Shown piece after piece: positions 49,370 to 57,701 of a DNA stretch of 64,000 bases. Position 1 is the first letter of the stretch. Every line of letters starts with the position of its first letter. Source of the DNA: Actinomycetospora succinea. Its GTDB lineage: Bacteria > Actinomycetota > Actinomycetes > Mycobacteriales > Pseudonocardiaceae. The DNA is taken from the NCBI RefSeq assembly GCF_004363095.1, contig NZ_SNYO01000010.1, forward strand, positions 165,008 through 229,007, written 5' to 3'. The notes below the pieces were generated by a model. That model was not told where the DNA came from, did not search any database, and saw only the letters and a list, made by a program, of their open reading frames with translations. Made by a program: the position numbers and the translations under genes.

Positions 49370-50527
49370 ATGCAGCGCAGCACCGACCGCGTCCTGACGA
49401 CCCACGTCGGCAGCCTCGCCCGCCCCGAGGCCCTGCTCGACACGATGCGGGAGAAGGAGCACGGGCGTCCCTACGACGCCGACCTCTTCGCCCGCCAGGT
49501 GACCGAGGCCGTCGCCGACGTCGTCGCGCGCCAGCGCGAGACCGGCATCGACGTCGTCACCGACGGCGAGATGGGCAAGGTCAGCTTCGCGACCTACGTC
49601 CAGCGCCGGCTCGACGGCTTCTCCCCCGACTCCGGGGAGCGGCTCCTCCCGCCGTCCTGGCAGGTCGAGATCGACGCGTTCCCGGACTACTACGAGGGCT
49701 ACCTCGGCAAGTACTCGAAGACGGTCGCGCCGATGCAGAGCGTCGCCTGCGTCGGTCCGGTGAGCTACACCGGCCAGGAGGAGCTGCAGACCGACCTCGC
49801 CAACCTGCACAAGGCGCTGGCCGGCGTCTCCGGCGTGGTCGAGGCGTTCATGCCGTCGACGTCGCCGCGCGGCTTCGGGCGCAACGAGTTCTACGCGAGC
49901 GACCGCGAGTACTACGAGGCCGTCGGCGAGGCGCTGCGCGAGGAGTACCTGGCGATCGTCGACGCGGGGTTCCTGCTGCAGATCGACGACCCGTGGCTCA
50001 TCGAGATCCTCTCGGACCCGACCCTCGAGCCCGCCGAGCGCGACCGCACCGCGCGCGAGCACGCCGAGATCGTCAACCACAGCCTGCGCGACATCCCGAC
50101 CGAGAAGATCCGCCTGCACACCTGCTACGGCCTCAACCACGGCCCGCGGATCCACGACATCGGCATGGGCGAGGTCGCCCCCTACATGCTCGGCATCCGC
50201 GCCGGCGGCTACTCGTTCGAGGTCGCCAACCCGCGCCACATGCACGAGTGGAAGATCTGGCAGGACCTCCCGCTGCCCGAGGGCTCGGTGCTGATCCCGG
50301 GCCTGCTCGGCCACGCGCAGAACTACGTGGAGCACCCGGAGCTGATCGCCGACATGATCGGCTGGTACGCCTCGGCCGTGGGGCGGGAGAACGTCATCGC
50401 GAGCGCCGACTGCGGCTTCTCCTCGCGGGCGAGCTACGCGCCCGAGGTGCACCCGACGGTGGTGTGGGAGAAGTTCCGGGCGCTGTCGCAGGGTGCGGAG
50501 ATCGCGACCCGGCGCCTCTGGGCGTAG
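49370..50527 (+). CDS. Cobalamin-independent methionine-synthase-like (MetE C-terminal/UROD fold) enzyme
   Basis: A 385-aa zinc-type TIM-barrel protein. LTTHVGSLARPEALLD and GIDVVTDGEMGK are MetE-family signatures. The zinc site is HTC in RLHTCYGLNHGPR and the late Cys of ASADCGFSS, as in both MetE and epoxyalkane:coenzyme M transferase. It lacks the N-terminal half of MetE, so methionine synthesis is unlikely; an alkyl/methyl transfer from another donor, or epoxide-thiol coupling, is the better guess. It follows the TetR gene by 10 nt. Confidence 0.85.
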   Translation: MQRSTDRVLTTHVGSLARPEALLDTMREKEHGRPYDADLFARQVTEAVADVVARQRETGIDVVTDGEMGKVSFATYVQRRLDGFSPDSGERLLPPSWQVEIDAFPDYYEGYLGKYSKTVAPMQSVACVGPVSYTGQEELQTDLANLHKALAGVSGVVEAFMPSTSPRGFGRNEFYASDREYYEAVGEALREEYLAIVDAGFLLQIDDPWLIEILSDPTLEPAERDRTAREHAEIVNHSLRDIPTEKIRLHTCYGLNHGPRIHDIGMGEVAPYMLGIRAGGYSFEVANPRHMHEWKIWQDLPLPEGSVLIPGLLGHAQNYVEHPELIADMIGWYASAVGRENVIASADCGFSSRASYAPEVHPTVVWEKFRALSQGAEIATRRLWA

Positions 50528-50550
50528 AGCGCGGAAAGGGGAGGCAGGGC

Positions 50551-50733
50551 GTGGACGTCCCCCCGGGCGACCACGAGCCCCGCCTCCCCCTCCCGTCGCG
50601 CGCCCGGCCACGTGGCCCGGGCGAGCGCGAGGACGTCCGAGCGACCCCCTCCGGTCCCCCGACGACCGTCGTCCCGCCCTCGGACGAAGCCTCTCCGATC
50701 ACGGTGCGCAGGCACATCAGAAGAAATGACTAG
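50551..50733 (+). CDS. Possible small Pro/Arg-rich protein
   Basis: A 60-codon frame from GTG at 50551 with a strong GGGGAGG 7 nt upstream. The product is rich in Pro, Arg and Glu with no known motif (ends TVRRHIRRND). Support is only the ribosome site and position between two real genes; it may be non-coding leader of the LuxR gene. Confidence 0.3.
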   Translation: MDVPPGDHEPRLPLPSRARPRGPGEREDVRATPSGPPTTVVPPSDEASPITVRRHIRRND

Positions 50734-50783
50734 CCCGACGGGTCGACCACGTACGCCGCTGGACGCCGCCGCTCGCGCGCGCC

Positions 50784-50796
50784 TAGCGTCGTCGCC
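50784..50796 (+). promoter_or_regulatory. Putative leaderless promoter of the second LuxR ATPase gene
   Basis: TAGCGT at 50784-50789, 7 nt before the GTG at 50797, not overlapping any upstream gene. Confidence 0.5.
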
Positions 50797-53700
50797 GTGC
50801 CAGGTCAGGGGGTCGCCGGAGCCCACGGCCGGGGGGATGGCGCCACCGCGGCGGACCCGCCGCCGTGGCGCGCCGCCGACGCCGCCGTCCTGGCGCGGTG
50901 CTGGGAGCGGGTGCAGACCGGCGGCGCGCTCACCGTCGTCCTCACCGGCGACGCCGGTGCCGGCAAGACGCGTCTGGTCCGCGGCCTGGCCGAGCGCGCG
51001 GAGGCCGACGGCGGCGTCGTGATCACCGGCGCCGCGGTCGACGTCGGCGAGCAGCTCCCGCTCTGGCCGGTGGCCACCGGGCTGCGCCGCCTGCTGCGCG
51101 CGCCCGACGACGCGGCGCCGCCCGTCCTCGCCGCCCGCGCCGCCCTCGCGTCCTGGCGCGACGAGCTCGCCCCGCTGCTCGACCCCGGGCCCGCCGCGAC
51201 GCCCCCGTCCGGCGGGCACCTGCTCGAGCTGGTGCGCCGGGTGCTCGTCGCGCTCGCCGCCGACGCGCCCGTCCTGCTCGTCGTCGACGACCTGCACTGG
51301 GCCGACCGGACCACCCGCGAGCTCGTCGTCTCCCTCGTCGCGCACCTGACCGACGAGCCGATCCTGCTGGTCGCCACCGCCCGCTCCGAGGCGCTCGACG
51401 TGACCCACCCGCTGCGCCGGATGCTGCCCGAGCTCGCCCGCGACCGGGCCGTGCGCGCCATCGAGCTGGCGCCGCTGCCCCGCGCACGCGTCGAGGAGAT
51501 CGTGCGCGACGCCGGCGGCGCCCCGGACCTCACCGAGCTGGTGTGGCGGCGCTCGGCCGGCAACCCGTTCATCGTCGCCGAGACCCTCGCCGCCGTCGCC
51601 GACGGTGCCGCCGACGGCCTCTCCCCCGGCCTGCGCGGGCTGGTCCTCGGCCGGCTCGCCGGGCTGCGCCCGCTCGCCCAGACCGTCGTGGCCGCGCTCG
51701 CGCTCGGCGAGGAGCCGGTACCCCACCGCCTGCTCGCCGAGGTGGTGCACACCGACGAGGACGACCTGCTCGCCGCGCTGCGGGAGGCGGCCGAGGCGGC
51801 GATGGTCGTCGTCGACCCGGAGGTCGAGGGCTACGCGCTGCGCCACGGGCTCATGCGCGACGTCGTCGCCGCCGAGCTGATGCCCGGGGAGCGGCGGGGC
51901 CTGCACCGCCGCTACGCCGTGGCCTACGACGCCGTCCTCGGCGACGTGCCCGACCTCCCGCCCGCCGCGTCGTTGCGCCGCGCGCACCACTGGGCCCGCG
52001 CCGACGACCCCGAGCGCGCCCTGCCCGCGGTGGTGCACGCCGCGACCGTCGCCGAGCAGATCCACGAGTTCGGCACCGCGCACCGGCAGTGGATGGCGGC
52101 GCTCGCGCTCGCCGCCGCGCGCTCGGCGCCCCCGTCCGCGCGGCTCCTGCCCGACCACCGCCCGCCGGCCCTGCCCCCGGCGGGCGGCGACGACCCCGAG
52201 GCGGGCGTGCTGCTCGCCCGCGCCGCCGACATGGCCCAGCTGGCCGGCGAGTACGACGCCGCCGTCGACCTGCTGCGCCGCCTCGTCCCCGACCCCGCCG
52301 CCGCGGGGAGCGCCGAGCTGCCCTCGGTGGTGCGGCTGGGGCGCTCGCTGCTCGACGCCGGGCGTACCGGCGATGCGGTGGCGGTGCTGCACGACGCCGG
52401 GCGCGCCGCGGACCGGGTCGGCATCTCGGACCAGGACCCCGCCCTGGCCGCCGTGCACGCCGCACACGCCGAGGCGCTGCTGATCACCGGCGACGTGCGC
52501 GGGGCCAAGGAGGAGGCCGAGCGGGCCCTCGCCGTGTCGCGCCGGCAGGGCGAGCACCCGGAGCAGGCGCCGATGCTCGCGACGCTGGGCTCGGCGCTGG
52601 CCTATCTCGAGAACCCCGACGCGGGGCTCGCCGCCGTGGCCGACGGCCTGATGATCGCCGAGCGCACGGGCGACGCCGCCGCCGTCGGGCGCGCCTACCA
52701 GGCGTGGGCGGACCTGCTGTCCGGCCCGCTGGGCGAGCTCCACGAGGGCGTCGAGATCGCGCGGCAGGGCGTGGCGCGGATGCGCGACCTCGGGCTGGCC
52801 CGCTCCGCCGGGGTCCGGCTGCTCGCGACCACCGCGAACGGCCTGTTCCGCCTCGGGCGCTGGGCCGAGGCCTCCGACGCGGTCGACGAGGCCTGGGCGC
52901 TGTCGCCGACCGGGGCGGACGCGCTCGAGGTCCGGCTCGCGCGCTGCCGCCTGCAGGTCGGGCGCGGCGAGTTCGTCGAGGCCGACGAGGACCTGCGCGC
53001 CGTGGACCTCCTCGCGCTCGACGGGACGGGCGAGGACTCCGTGTCTCCCGACGACGAGGCGACCGCGCCGCCCCGGCGCGGCACCGTCGCCTCGCGCTAC
53101 CGGGTCCCGCTGCTGACCCTGCGCTCCGGCGTCGAGATGTGGCGGGGGCGCCCGGACCTCGCTCGCACGCTGGTCGCGCGGGGTCTCGACGTCGCGGAGC
53201 ACACCCCCGACGACGTCTTCCTCGTCGCCCCGCTGGTCTGGCACGGGCTGCGCGCCGAGGCCGAGGCGGCCGCGCGCGGGATGGCGACCGACCGCACCGC
53301 GCTGGACCGCCTCGCGCGCCACGTCGTCCACCTCGAGCGGCGGGTGCCGCACACGGTGCCGGCGCTGCGGCGCACGGTGCTCGCGTACGTGACGATGTGC
53401 CGCGCGGAGGCGGGCCGCGCCGCCGGCGCCTCCGACCCCGACGCCTGGGCACGGGTCGCCGAGATGTGGGGCGCGCAGCTCAACCCCTACCCGGCGGCGT
53501 ACGCGATGCTCCGCCGCGCCGAGGCGCTGCTCGCGACGGGCACCCGGCGCGGCGAGGCCGCCCGCGCGCTGCGCTCGGCGGCGGAGACCGCGACCGCCAT
53601 GGGCGCGGGGCCGTTCCTCGACGAGATCGCCGGGCTCGCCCGCCGCGCCCGGCTCGACGTCGCGCACGCGGGCGACGCGCAGGTCGCGACCCGGGGCGCC

Positions 53701-53961
53701 GGCGAGACCACCGCCGCCGCCCGCCGGGCCCCCGAGCTCGCCGCGCTGACCTCCCGCGAGCACGAGGTCCTCGCCGTCCTCGCCGACGGGCTGTCGAACC
53801 GCGAGATCGCCCACCGCCTCTACATCAGCGAGCGCACCGTCGCCGTCCACGTGTCGCGGGTCCTCGCCAAGACCGGCACCCGCTCACGGACACAAGCGGC
53901 CGCCCTGCTCCAACGCGTCCGTGCCCGTCCCACCGGCCCCGAACGAGGTTCCCGTGCCTGA
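50797..53961 (+). CDS. LuxR-family regulator with AAA ATPase domain
   Basis: A 1054-aa protein: Walker A TGDAGAGKTRL at about 49-59, Walker B VLLVVDDLHWADR at about 160, long TPR-like helical region (about 400-950) and a C-terminal LuxR HTH (ALTSREHEVLAVLADGLSNR, HRLYISERTVAVHVSRVLAK). It belongs to the same class as the regulator at 6525 but with low local similarity. Its GTG is set by frame and the promoter box. The next gene overlaps it by 8 bp. The stimulus is not evident. Confidence 0.9.
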   Translation: MPGQGVAGAHGRGDGATAADPPPWRAADAAVLARCWERVQTGGALTVVLTGDAGAGKTRLVRGLAERAEADGGVVITGAAVDVGEQLPLWPVATGLRRLLRAPDDAAPPVLAARAALASWRDELAPLLDPGPAATPPSGGHLLELVRRVLVALAADAPVLLVVDDLHWADRTTRELVVSLVAHLTDEPILLVATARSEALDVTHPLRRMLPELARDRAVRAIELAPLPRARVEEIVRDAGGAPDLTELVWRRSAGNPFIVAETLAAVADGAADGLSPGLRGLVLGRLAGLRPLAQTVVAALALGEEPVPHRLLAEVVHTDEDDLLAALREAAEAAMVVVDPEVEGYALRHGLMRDVVAAELMPGERRGLHRRYAVAYDAVLGDVPDLPPAASLRRAHHWARADDPERALPAVVHAATVAEQIHEFGTAHRQWMAALALAAARSAPPSARLLPDHRPPALPPAGGDDPEAGVLLARAADMAQLAGEYDAAVDLLRRLVPDPAAAGSAELPSVVRLGRSLLDAGRTGDAVAVLHDAGRAADRVGISDQDPALAAVHAAHAEALLITGDVRGAKEEAERALAVSRRQGEHPEQAPMLATLGSALAYLENPDAGLAAVADGLMIAERTGDAAAVGRAYQAWADLLSGPLGELHEGVEIARQGVARMRDLGLARSAGVRLLATTANGLFRLGRWAEASDAVDEAWALSPTGADALEVRLARCRLQVGRGEFVEADEDLRAVDLLALDGTGEDSVSPDDEATAPPRRGTVASRYRVPLLTLRSGVEMWRGRPDLARTLVARGLDVAEHTPDDVFLVAPLVWHGLRAEAEAAARGMATDRTALDRLARHVVHLERRVPHTVPALRRTVLAYVTMCRAEAGRAAGASDPDAWARVAEMWGAQLNPYPAAYAMLRRAEALLATGTRRGEAARALRSAAETATAMGAGPFLDEIAGLARRARLDVAHAGDAQVATRGAGETTAAARRAPELAALTSREHEVLAVLADGLSNREIAHRLYISERTVAVHVSRVLAKTGTRSRTQAAALLQRVRARPTGPERGSRA

Positions 53962-54712
53962 TCCGCTGGAGGAGAACAAGGAACTGCTGAAGCCACTTGC
54001 GGCGCAGCGGCCACGGAAGATCGAGGAGGTCGTCGCGGTCCTGCACGACATCCGAGAGGTCGCCGACCAGCTGCCGGGCGACGGCGACCGGGACGGCATC
54101 GCCTGCTTCACCGACCTTTATCACACGATCACGGTGGACGTGCTGGAGAAGTTCGAGGCCGGCGGGCTCTTCTTCTGCAAGGACTTCATCGTCGAGCTGG
54201 ACGTGCAGTTCGCCCTCCGCTACCTGCGCGCGCTGGACTCCTGGCTGTTGGGCCGGGCCACGCCCCGCTGCTGGGAGATCCTCTTCGAGCGCCGCCGGAA
54301 GGATCGCGGCGAATGGCGCTTCGCGGCGACCGGGGTCAACGCCCACGTCAACTTCGACCTCGCCTTCGCGCTGCTCGACGTGTGGGAGCAGCACCCCGAC
54401 GACCCGCTGTCCGCCGAGCGGGAGCAGCGCGCGGACTACCAGGCGATCAACAAGATCTTCCGCGACAACATGGACCAGCTCTGCGAGGACCACGACGCAC
54501 CCTGGACCCTCTGGCCGACGATCCTGGAGGACGGCGGCTGGGTGGACCGTGCCTTCAACCTCGGCGGCGACATGCTCGTCCGGCGGACGCGCGACGTCGC
54601 CTGGCGCGAGGCTGCGGAGCTCTGGCCTCAGCGGGAGCGGGAGGGCTACCGCGACGACAAGGAATCGGAGCTCGACCGCAGCGCCCGGACCCTCGCCGGC
54701 CTGTTCATCTGA
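53954..54712 (+). CDS. DUF5995-family protein
   Basis: A 252-aa soluble protein with many Trp and acidic residues; the segment GVNAHVNFDLAFALLDVWEQ is the mark of the DUF5995 family, whose function is not known. FFCKDFIVELDVQFALRYLR and WTLWPTILEDGGW are other conserved-looking parts. The GTG at 53954 has CGAGG 6 nt upstream and overlaps the end of the LuxR gene by 8 bp. Its A/T content at third positions is slightly higher than that of its neighbours. Confidence 0.75.
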   Translation: MPDPLEENKELLKPLAAQRPRKIEEVVAVLHDIREVADQLPGDGDRDGIACFTDLYHTITVDVLEKFEAGGLFFCKDFIVELDVQFALRYLRALDSWLLGRATPRCWEILFERRRKDRGEWRFAATGVNAHVNFDLAFALLDVWEQHPDDPLSAEREQRADYQAINKIFRDNMDQLCEDHDAPWTLWPTILEDGGWVDRAFNLGGDMLVRRTRDVAWREAAELWPQREREGYRDDKESELDRSARTLAGLFI

Positions 54713-54734
54713 CGACCGCCCGTAGTCTCGGGCC

Positions 54735-55679
54735 GTGCCCCGTCGCAGCCCGCCGCTCCCGCCACGCGACGGGCTCGACCCGGCGCGGGTGCGGATGCCC
54801 GACGACGGTCCGTGGGCGACGCTGCGCGACCACCTCGTCGACCGGCTGCCCGTCCCGTCCGCGCGCGTGGACGCGATGCTCGCCGAGGGCCGGATCGTCG
54901 ACCACGACGGGCCGCTCGGGCCGGACGCGCCGTTCGTGCCCCGGTCGGTGATCTGGTTCCACCGCGACCTGCCCGACGAGGCGCCGGTGCCGTTCGACCT
55001 CGACGTCGTGCACCGCGACGAGGAGATCGTCGTCGTCGACAAGCCGCACTTCCTCGCGACGATCCCCCGCGGGCGCCACGTCCGCGAGACCGCGCTGGTC
55101 CGGCTGCGCCACCAGCTCGGGCTGCCGATGCTGAGCCCGGCGCACCGGCTGGACCGGGTGACCGCGGGCCTCGTCCTCTTCGTCGTCGAGCCCGCGCGGC
55201 GCGGGACCTACCAGAACCTGTTCCGCGACCGGCGCGTCGCGAAGGCCTACGAGGCGATCGCCCCGTACGACCCGGCACTGGCGCTGCCGCGGGTGGTCCG
55301 CAGCCGGATCGTCAAGGAGCGCGGCGTGGTGACCGCGCAGGAGGTGCCCGGCGAGCCGAACGCGGAGACGCTGGTGGAGCTGGTCGAGGTGCGCGACGGC
55401 GCCGACCCTCCCGCCCGAGCCCGCTACCGGCTCACCCCGCGCACCGGACGCACCCACCAGCTGCGCGTGCACATGAGCTCGCTGGGCCTGCCGCTGCTCG
55501 GCGACCCGTTCTACCCCGAGGTGCGCGACGTCCCGCTCGACGACTTCCGCGCGCCCCTGCAGCTCCTGGCCCGCGAGCTCGCGTTCCCCGACCCGCGCAC
55601 CGGCGAGGAGCGGCGCTTCACCAGCCGGCGCACGCTGCAGGCCTGGGACGACCCGACCGGCTGGGAGGCTGGGGTGTGA
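54735..55679 (+). CDS. RluA-family pseudouridine synthase
   Basis: A 314-aa RNA pseudouridine synthase. The catalytic motif is AHRLDRVTAGLVLFV (Asp about 141), preceded by the FDLDVVHRDEEIVVVDKP strand and followed by RTGRTHQLRVHMSSLGLP. It modifies uridines in 23S rRNA or tRNA; target site unknown. There is no S4 domain. GTG start at 54735 with a TAGTCT box 6 nt upstream. Its stop overlaps the next gene by 4 bp (GTGA). Confidence 0.9.
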   Translation: MPRRSPPLPPRDGLDPARVRMPDDGPWATLRDHLVDRLPVPSARVDAMLAEGRIVDHDGPLGPDAPFVPRSVIWFHRDLPDEAPVPFDLDVVHRDEEIVVVDKPHFLATIPRGRHVRETALVRLRHQLGLPMLSPAHRLDRVTAGLVLFVVEPARRGTYQNLFRDRRVAKAYEAIAPYDPALALPRVVRSRIVKERGVVTAQEVPGEPNAETLVELVEVRDGADPPARARYRLTPRTGRTHQLRVHMSSLGLPLLGDPFYPEVRDVPLDDFRAPLQLLARELAFPDPRTGEERRFTSRRTLQAWDDPTGWEAGV

Positions 55680-56200
55680 CCGACACCGATCCCCTCATCG
55701 TCACCGCGCTGCTCGACGAGGAGGCCCGGGCGGAGCTCGACGCACAGCGCCGCCGGCTCTTCCCGTCGAAGCGGCTCGTCGTCGGGGCGCACCTGACGTT
55801 GTTCCACGCGCTGCCGGGCCACCGCGCGGACGAGGTCACCGCCGCCTTGGACGAGCTCGCGGCGCGCGCGCCGATCCCCGGCCGGGTCCGGGCGCCGTTC
55901 GCGCTCGGACGGGGCGTGGCCTACCGGATCGAGGCGCCCGGGCTCGACACCGTGCACGCGGCGATCGCCCGGCGCTTCGCCGACGACCTGACCCGCCAGG
56001 ACGCGCGACGGCCGCACCACCACGTCACGGTGCAGAACAAGGTGGACCCCGAGACCGCGAAGGCGACGCTCGCGGAGCTCGTCGCCACGCACTCCCCCTA
56101 CCCCGCGACGGTGGTCGGCCTCGCGCTCTGGCGCTACCGGGGCGGCCCGTGGGACGCGGCCGGCGAGTTCCCGTTCCGCGGGTCACCGGAGCCGGGATGA
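55676..56200 (+). CDS. 2'-5' RNA ligase family protein (2H phosphoesterase)
   Basis: A 174-aa protein with the two His motifs of the 2H superfamily: HLTLFHAL (about residue 38) and HHHVTVQNKV (about 115). Such enzymes ligate or hydrolyse 2'-5' or cyclic phosphodiesters in RNA. Coupled to the pseudouridine synthase gene by a GTGA overlap, consistent with an RNA-processing role. Both motifs keep the HxT pattern, so it is likely active. A strong hairpin follows. Confidence 0.88.
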   Translation: MTDTDPLIVTALLDEEARAELDAQRRRLFPSKRLVVGAHLTLFHALPGHRADEVTAALDELAARAPIPGRVRAPFALGRGVAYRIEAPGLDTVHAAIARRFADDLTRQDARRPHHHVTVQNKVDPETAKATLAELVATHSPYPATVVGLALWRYRGGPWDAAGEFPFRGSPEPG

Positions 56201-56219
56201 CGGAGCAGGGAAAGACAGA

Positions 56220-56251
56220 ACGGCCCGTCCCCCTCGCCGGGGACGGGCCGT
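56220..56251 (+). terminator. Intrinsic-type hairpin after the RNA ligase gene
   Basis: ACGGCCCGTCCCC (56220-56232) pairs exactly with GGGGACGGGCCGT (56239-56251) around CTCGCC. It lies between convergent genes (stops at 56200 and 56286). Confidence 0.7.
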
Positions 56252-56285
56252 GGGCCGTTCTCGTGCTCCTGCGAGCGCGGTGGGC

Positions 56286-56441
56286 CTAGAAGTAGGTCTT
56301 GCGGCCACCCACGCCACGGCCGACGGCGCCCAGGATCGTCAGGATGAGGCCGACGACCGCGAGGATGGCGCCGATCGTGTAGAGGATCGAGATGCCGGTG
56401 ACGGCACCGATGATGATGAGAATGACGCCGAGAATGATCAC
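56286..56441 (-). CDS. DUF6131-family small membrane protein
   Basis: A 51-aa hydrophobic protein from GTG at 56441 (AGGAG 9 nt upstream). It starts VIILGVILIIIGAVTGISIL, has a second membrane stretch AILAVVGLILTILGAVG, and ends GRKTYF. Two short membrane helices with a Gly-rich basic end match the small DUF6131 proteins widespread in actinobacteria. Function unknown; some are linked with envelope stress. Its own promoter region is the next 300 bp. Confidence 0.8.
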   Translation of the reverse strand: MIILGVILIIIGAVTGISILYTIGAILAVVGLILTILGAVGRGVGGRKTYF

Positions 56442-56757
56442 TTGCTGACTCCTGGGTACGAAGGGCCCCTCGGGGCGGGGTCAGCCTGATACCCGGCGCC
56501 GTCGGGCGAGAACCCCGGCATTCGGACCATTCCTTGCTCACGCATTCGGCGCACACCGACCTCGCCGAAACCGTTCCTTCGTGAGAATCGCCGAGACGCG
56601 CCGACCCGATCGGTGATCGTCCGGGTCCGGTGGTGTGAACCCGCCCGCGCGGCCTCTGCCCGGAGCCCCCCGGACGAACGAACGGCGCTCTCGCTGCCTC
56701 GGAAGCAGCGAAAGCGCCGTTCGTTCTTCGCGCCGGCGCGCGACCGGCCCAGCGCGC
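56442..56757. other. 316-bp intergenic region
   Basis: No gene is supported. It contains the DUF6131 upstream region and the second copy of the 23-bp-arm hairpin (56675-56726), which lies next to the stop of the P-domain gene at 56758. Confidence 0.5.
56675..56726. terminator. Strong hairpin, copy 2 of the duplicated inverted repeat
   Basis: The left arm (56675-56697) is identical to that at 1490, the right arm (56705-56726) matches over 22 nt, and only the 7-nt loop differs. It lies just past the end of the minus-strand P-domain gene. Confidence 0.6.
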
Positions 56758-57516
56758 CTAGTCCGTCTGGACCGTCAGGCCCCACCCGGTGAGCTGCCCC
56801 TGGTCGATGCCGACGCCGTCGACGACCTGCAGGCGCCACTCGCCGCCGGCCTGTTGCCCGACGAGCGGGGCGAGCGGGCTGCCCGGGGTGGTGCTGTCGA
56901 GGTTCAGCTGCAGGCCCGGGTTCGCGCGGCTGCAGTCCTGCGGGTCCGCGAGCGTCACCGGGGTGCCCTGCGGCGAGATCAGCGTGACCGTCAGGTCGCA
57001 GGTGAAGGGGTGGGCGATCGACGCCTCGACGTGGACGTTCTGCACCTGCCCGGAGCCGTCGAGCGCGATCGTGTCGGTGACGCCGGCCGGGTCGGCGTCG
57101 GGGATCGCGGCGCTGTTCGCCGACACCCCGATCAGCGTGCTGCCGCCGGAGAGCAGCAGCACGGTCCCGACGATGCCCGCGACGAGGACGAGCGCGACGC
57201 CGCCGACCAGCCAGCCGATCCAGCCTCGCTTGCGGGGCGCCGGCGGGGGCGGGCCGTAGCCGGCGCCCGGGTACGCGCCGGTCGGGGGCTGACCGGGCGG
57301 GGTGGGGTACGCGCCCCACGGCTGGTCGTAGCTGGGCTGTCCGTACCCCGGCTGCCCGGACGCCGGTGGTGCGCCCCCGTACGCGGTCGGATCGAACGTC
57401 GGCGCGTACGCGGTGGGCTGGGCCGACGCCGGCACCTGACTGACGACCGCGGTCGGCTGCGACGACTGCTCGCCGTCACCGGCAGCGAAAGGGGACGGCG
57501 GGACGACGGTGCTCAT
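56758..57516 (-). CDS. Membrane protein with Pro/Gly/Tyr-rich cytoplasmic part and a P-domain (copy 2)
   Basis: A 252-aa paralogue of the protein at 38935: low-complexity N-terminal part (about residues 15-100) with GYGQPS and PGAGYGPP units, basic RKRGWIG, one membrane segment (about 108-128) and a P-domain ([44 protein letters not shown]). The ATG at 57516 follows CCGGAG. The extracellular domain is closer to its paralogue than the cytoplasmic part. It is divergent from icmF with a clear inverted repeat between. Confidence 0.8.
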   Translation of the reverse strand: MSTVVPPSPFAAGDGEQSSQPTAVVSQVPASAQPTAYAPTFDPTAYGGAPPASGQPGYGQPSYDQPWGAYPTPPGQPPTGAYPGAGYGPPPPAPRKRGWIGWLVGGVALVLVAGIVGTVLLLSGGSTLIGVSANSAAIPDADPAGVTDTIALDGSGQVQNVHVEASIAHPFTCDLTVTLISPQGTPVTLADPQDCSRANPGLQLNLDSTTPGSPLAPLVGQQAGGEWRLQVVDGVGIDQGQLTGWGLTVQTD

Positions 57517-57571
57517 GAGGTGCTCCGGGGGGACGAGCGGCGATGGTCTCGACGCACAGTAATCAAGAGCG

Positions 57572-57605
57572 GAGCTGAACCGCCTCCCGTTCACTCGTTC
57601 AGCTC
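57572..57605. promoter_or_regulatory. 9-bp-arm inverted repeat between the P-domain gene and icmF
   Basis: GAGCTGAAC (57572-57580) and GTTCAGCTC (57597-57605) are exact complements separated by 16 nt. It lies upstream of both divergent genes, with a possible icmF -10 box TACTAT at 57664. Confidence 0.4.
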
Positions 57606-57701
57606 AATGACGACTTCGCTCGGTGAGTGATGTGCGTCGCTGGCCCGAAAAGCTTTGACGTCCTACTATTTGCCGAGCACCGACCTGGACTGCGAGGAAG
57701 C

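Noticed and set aside
50607..50640. GC-rich near-palindrome as terminator of the MetE-like gene
   Set aside because: The arms are out of register by one base and the region is uniformly GC-rich, so the structure is not convincing.
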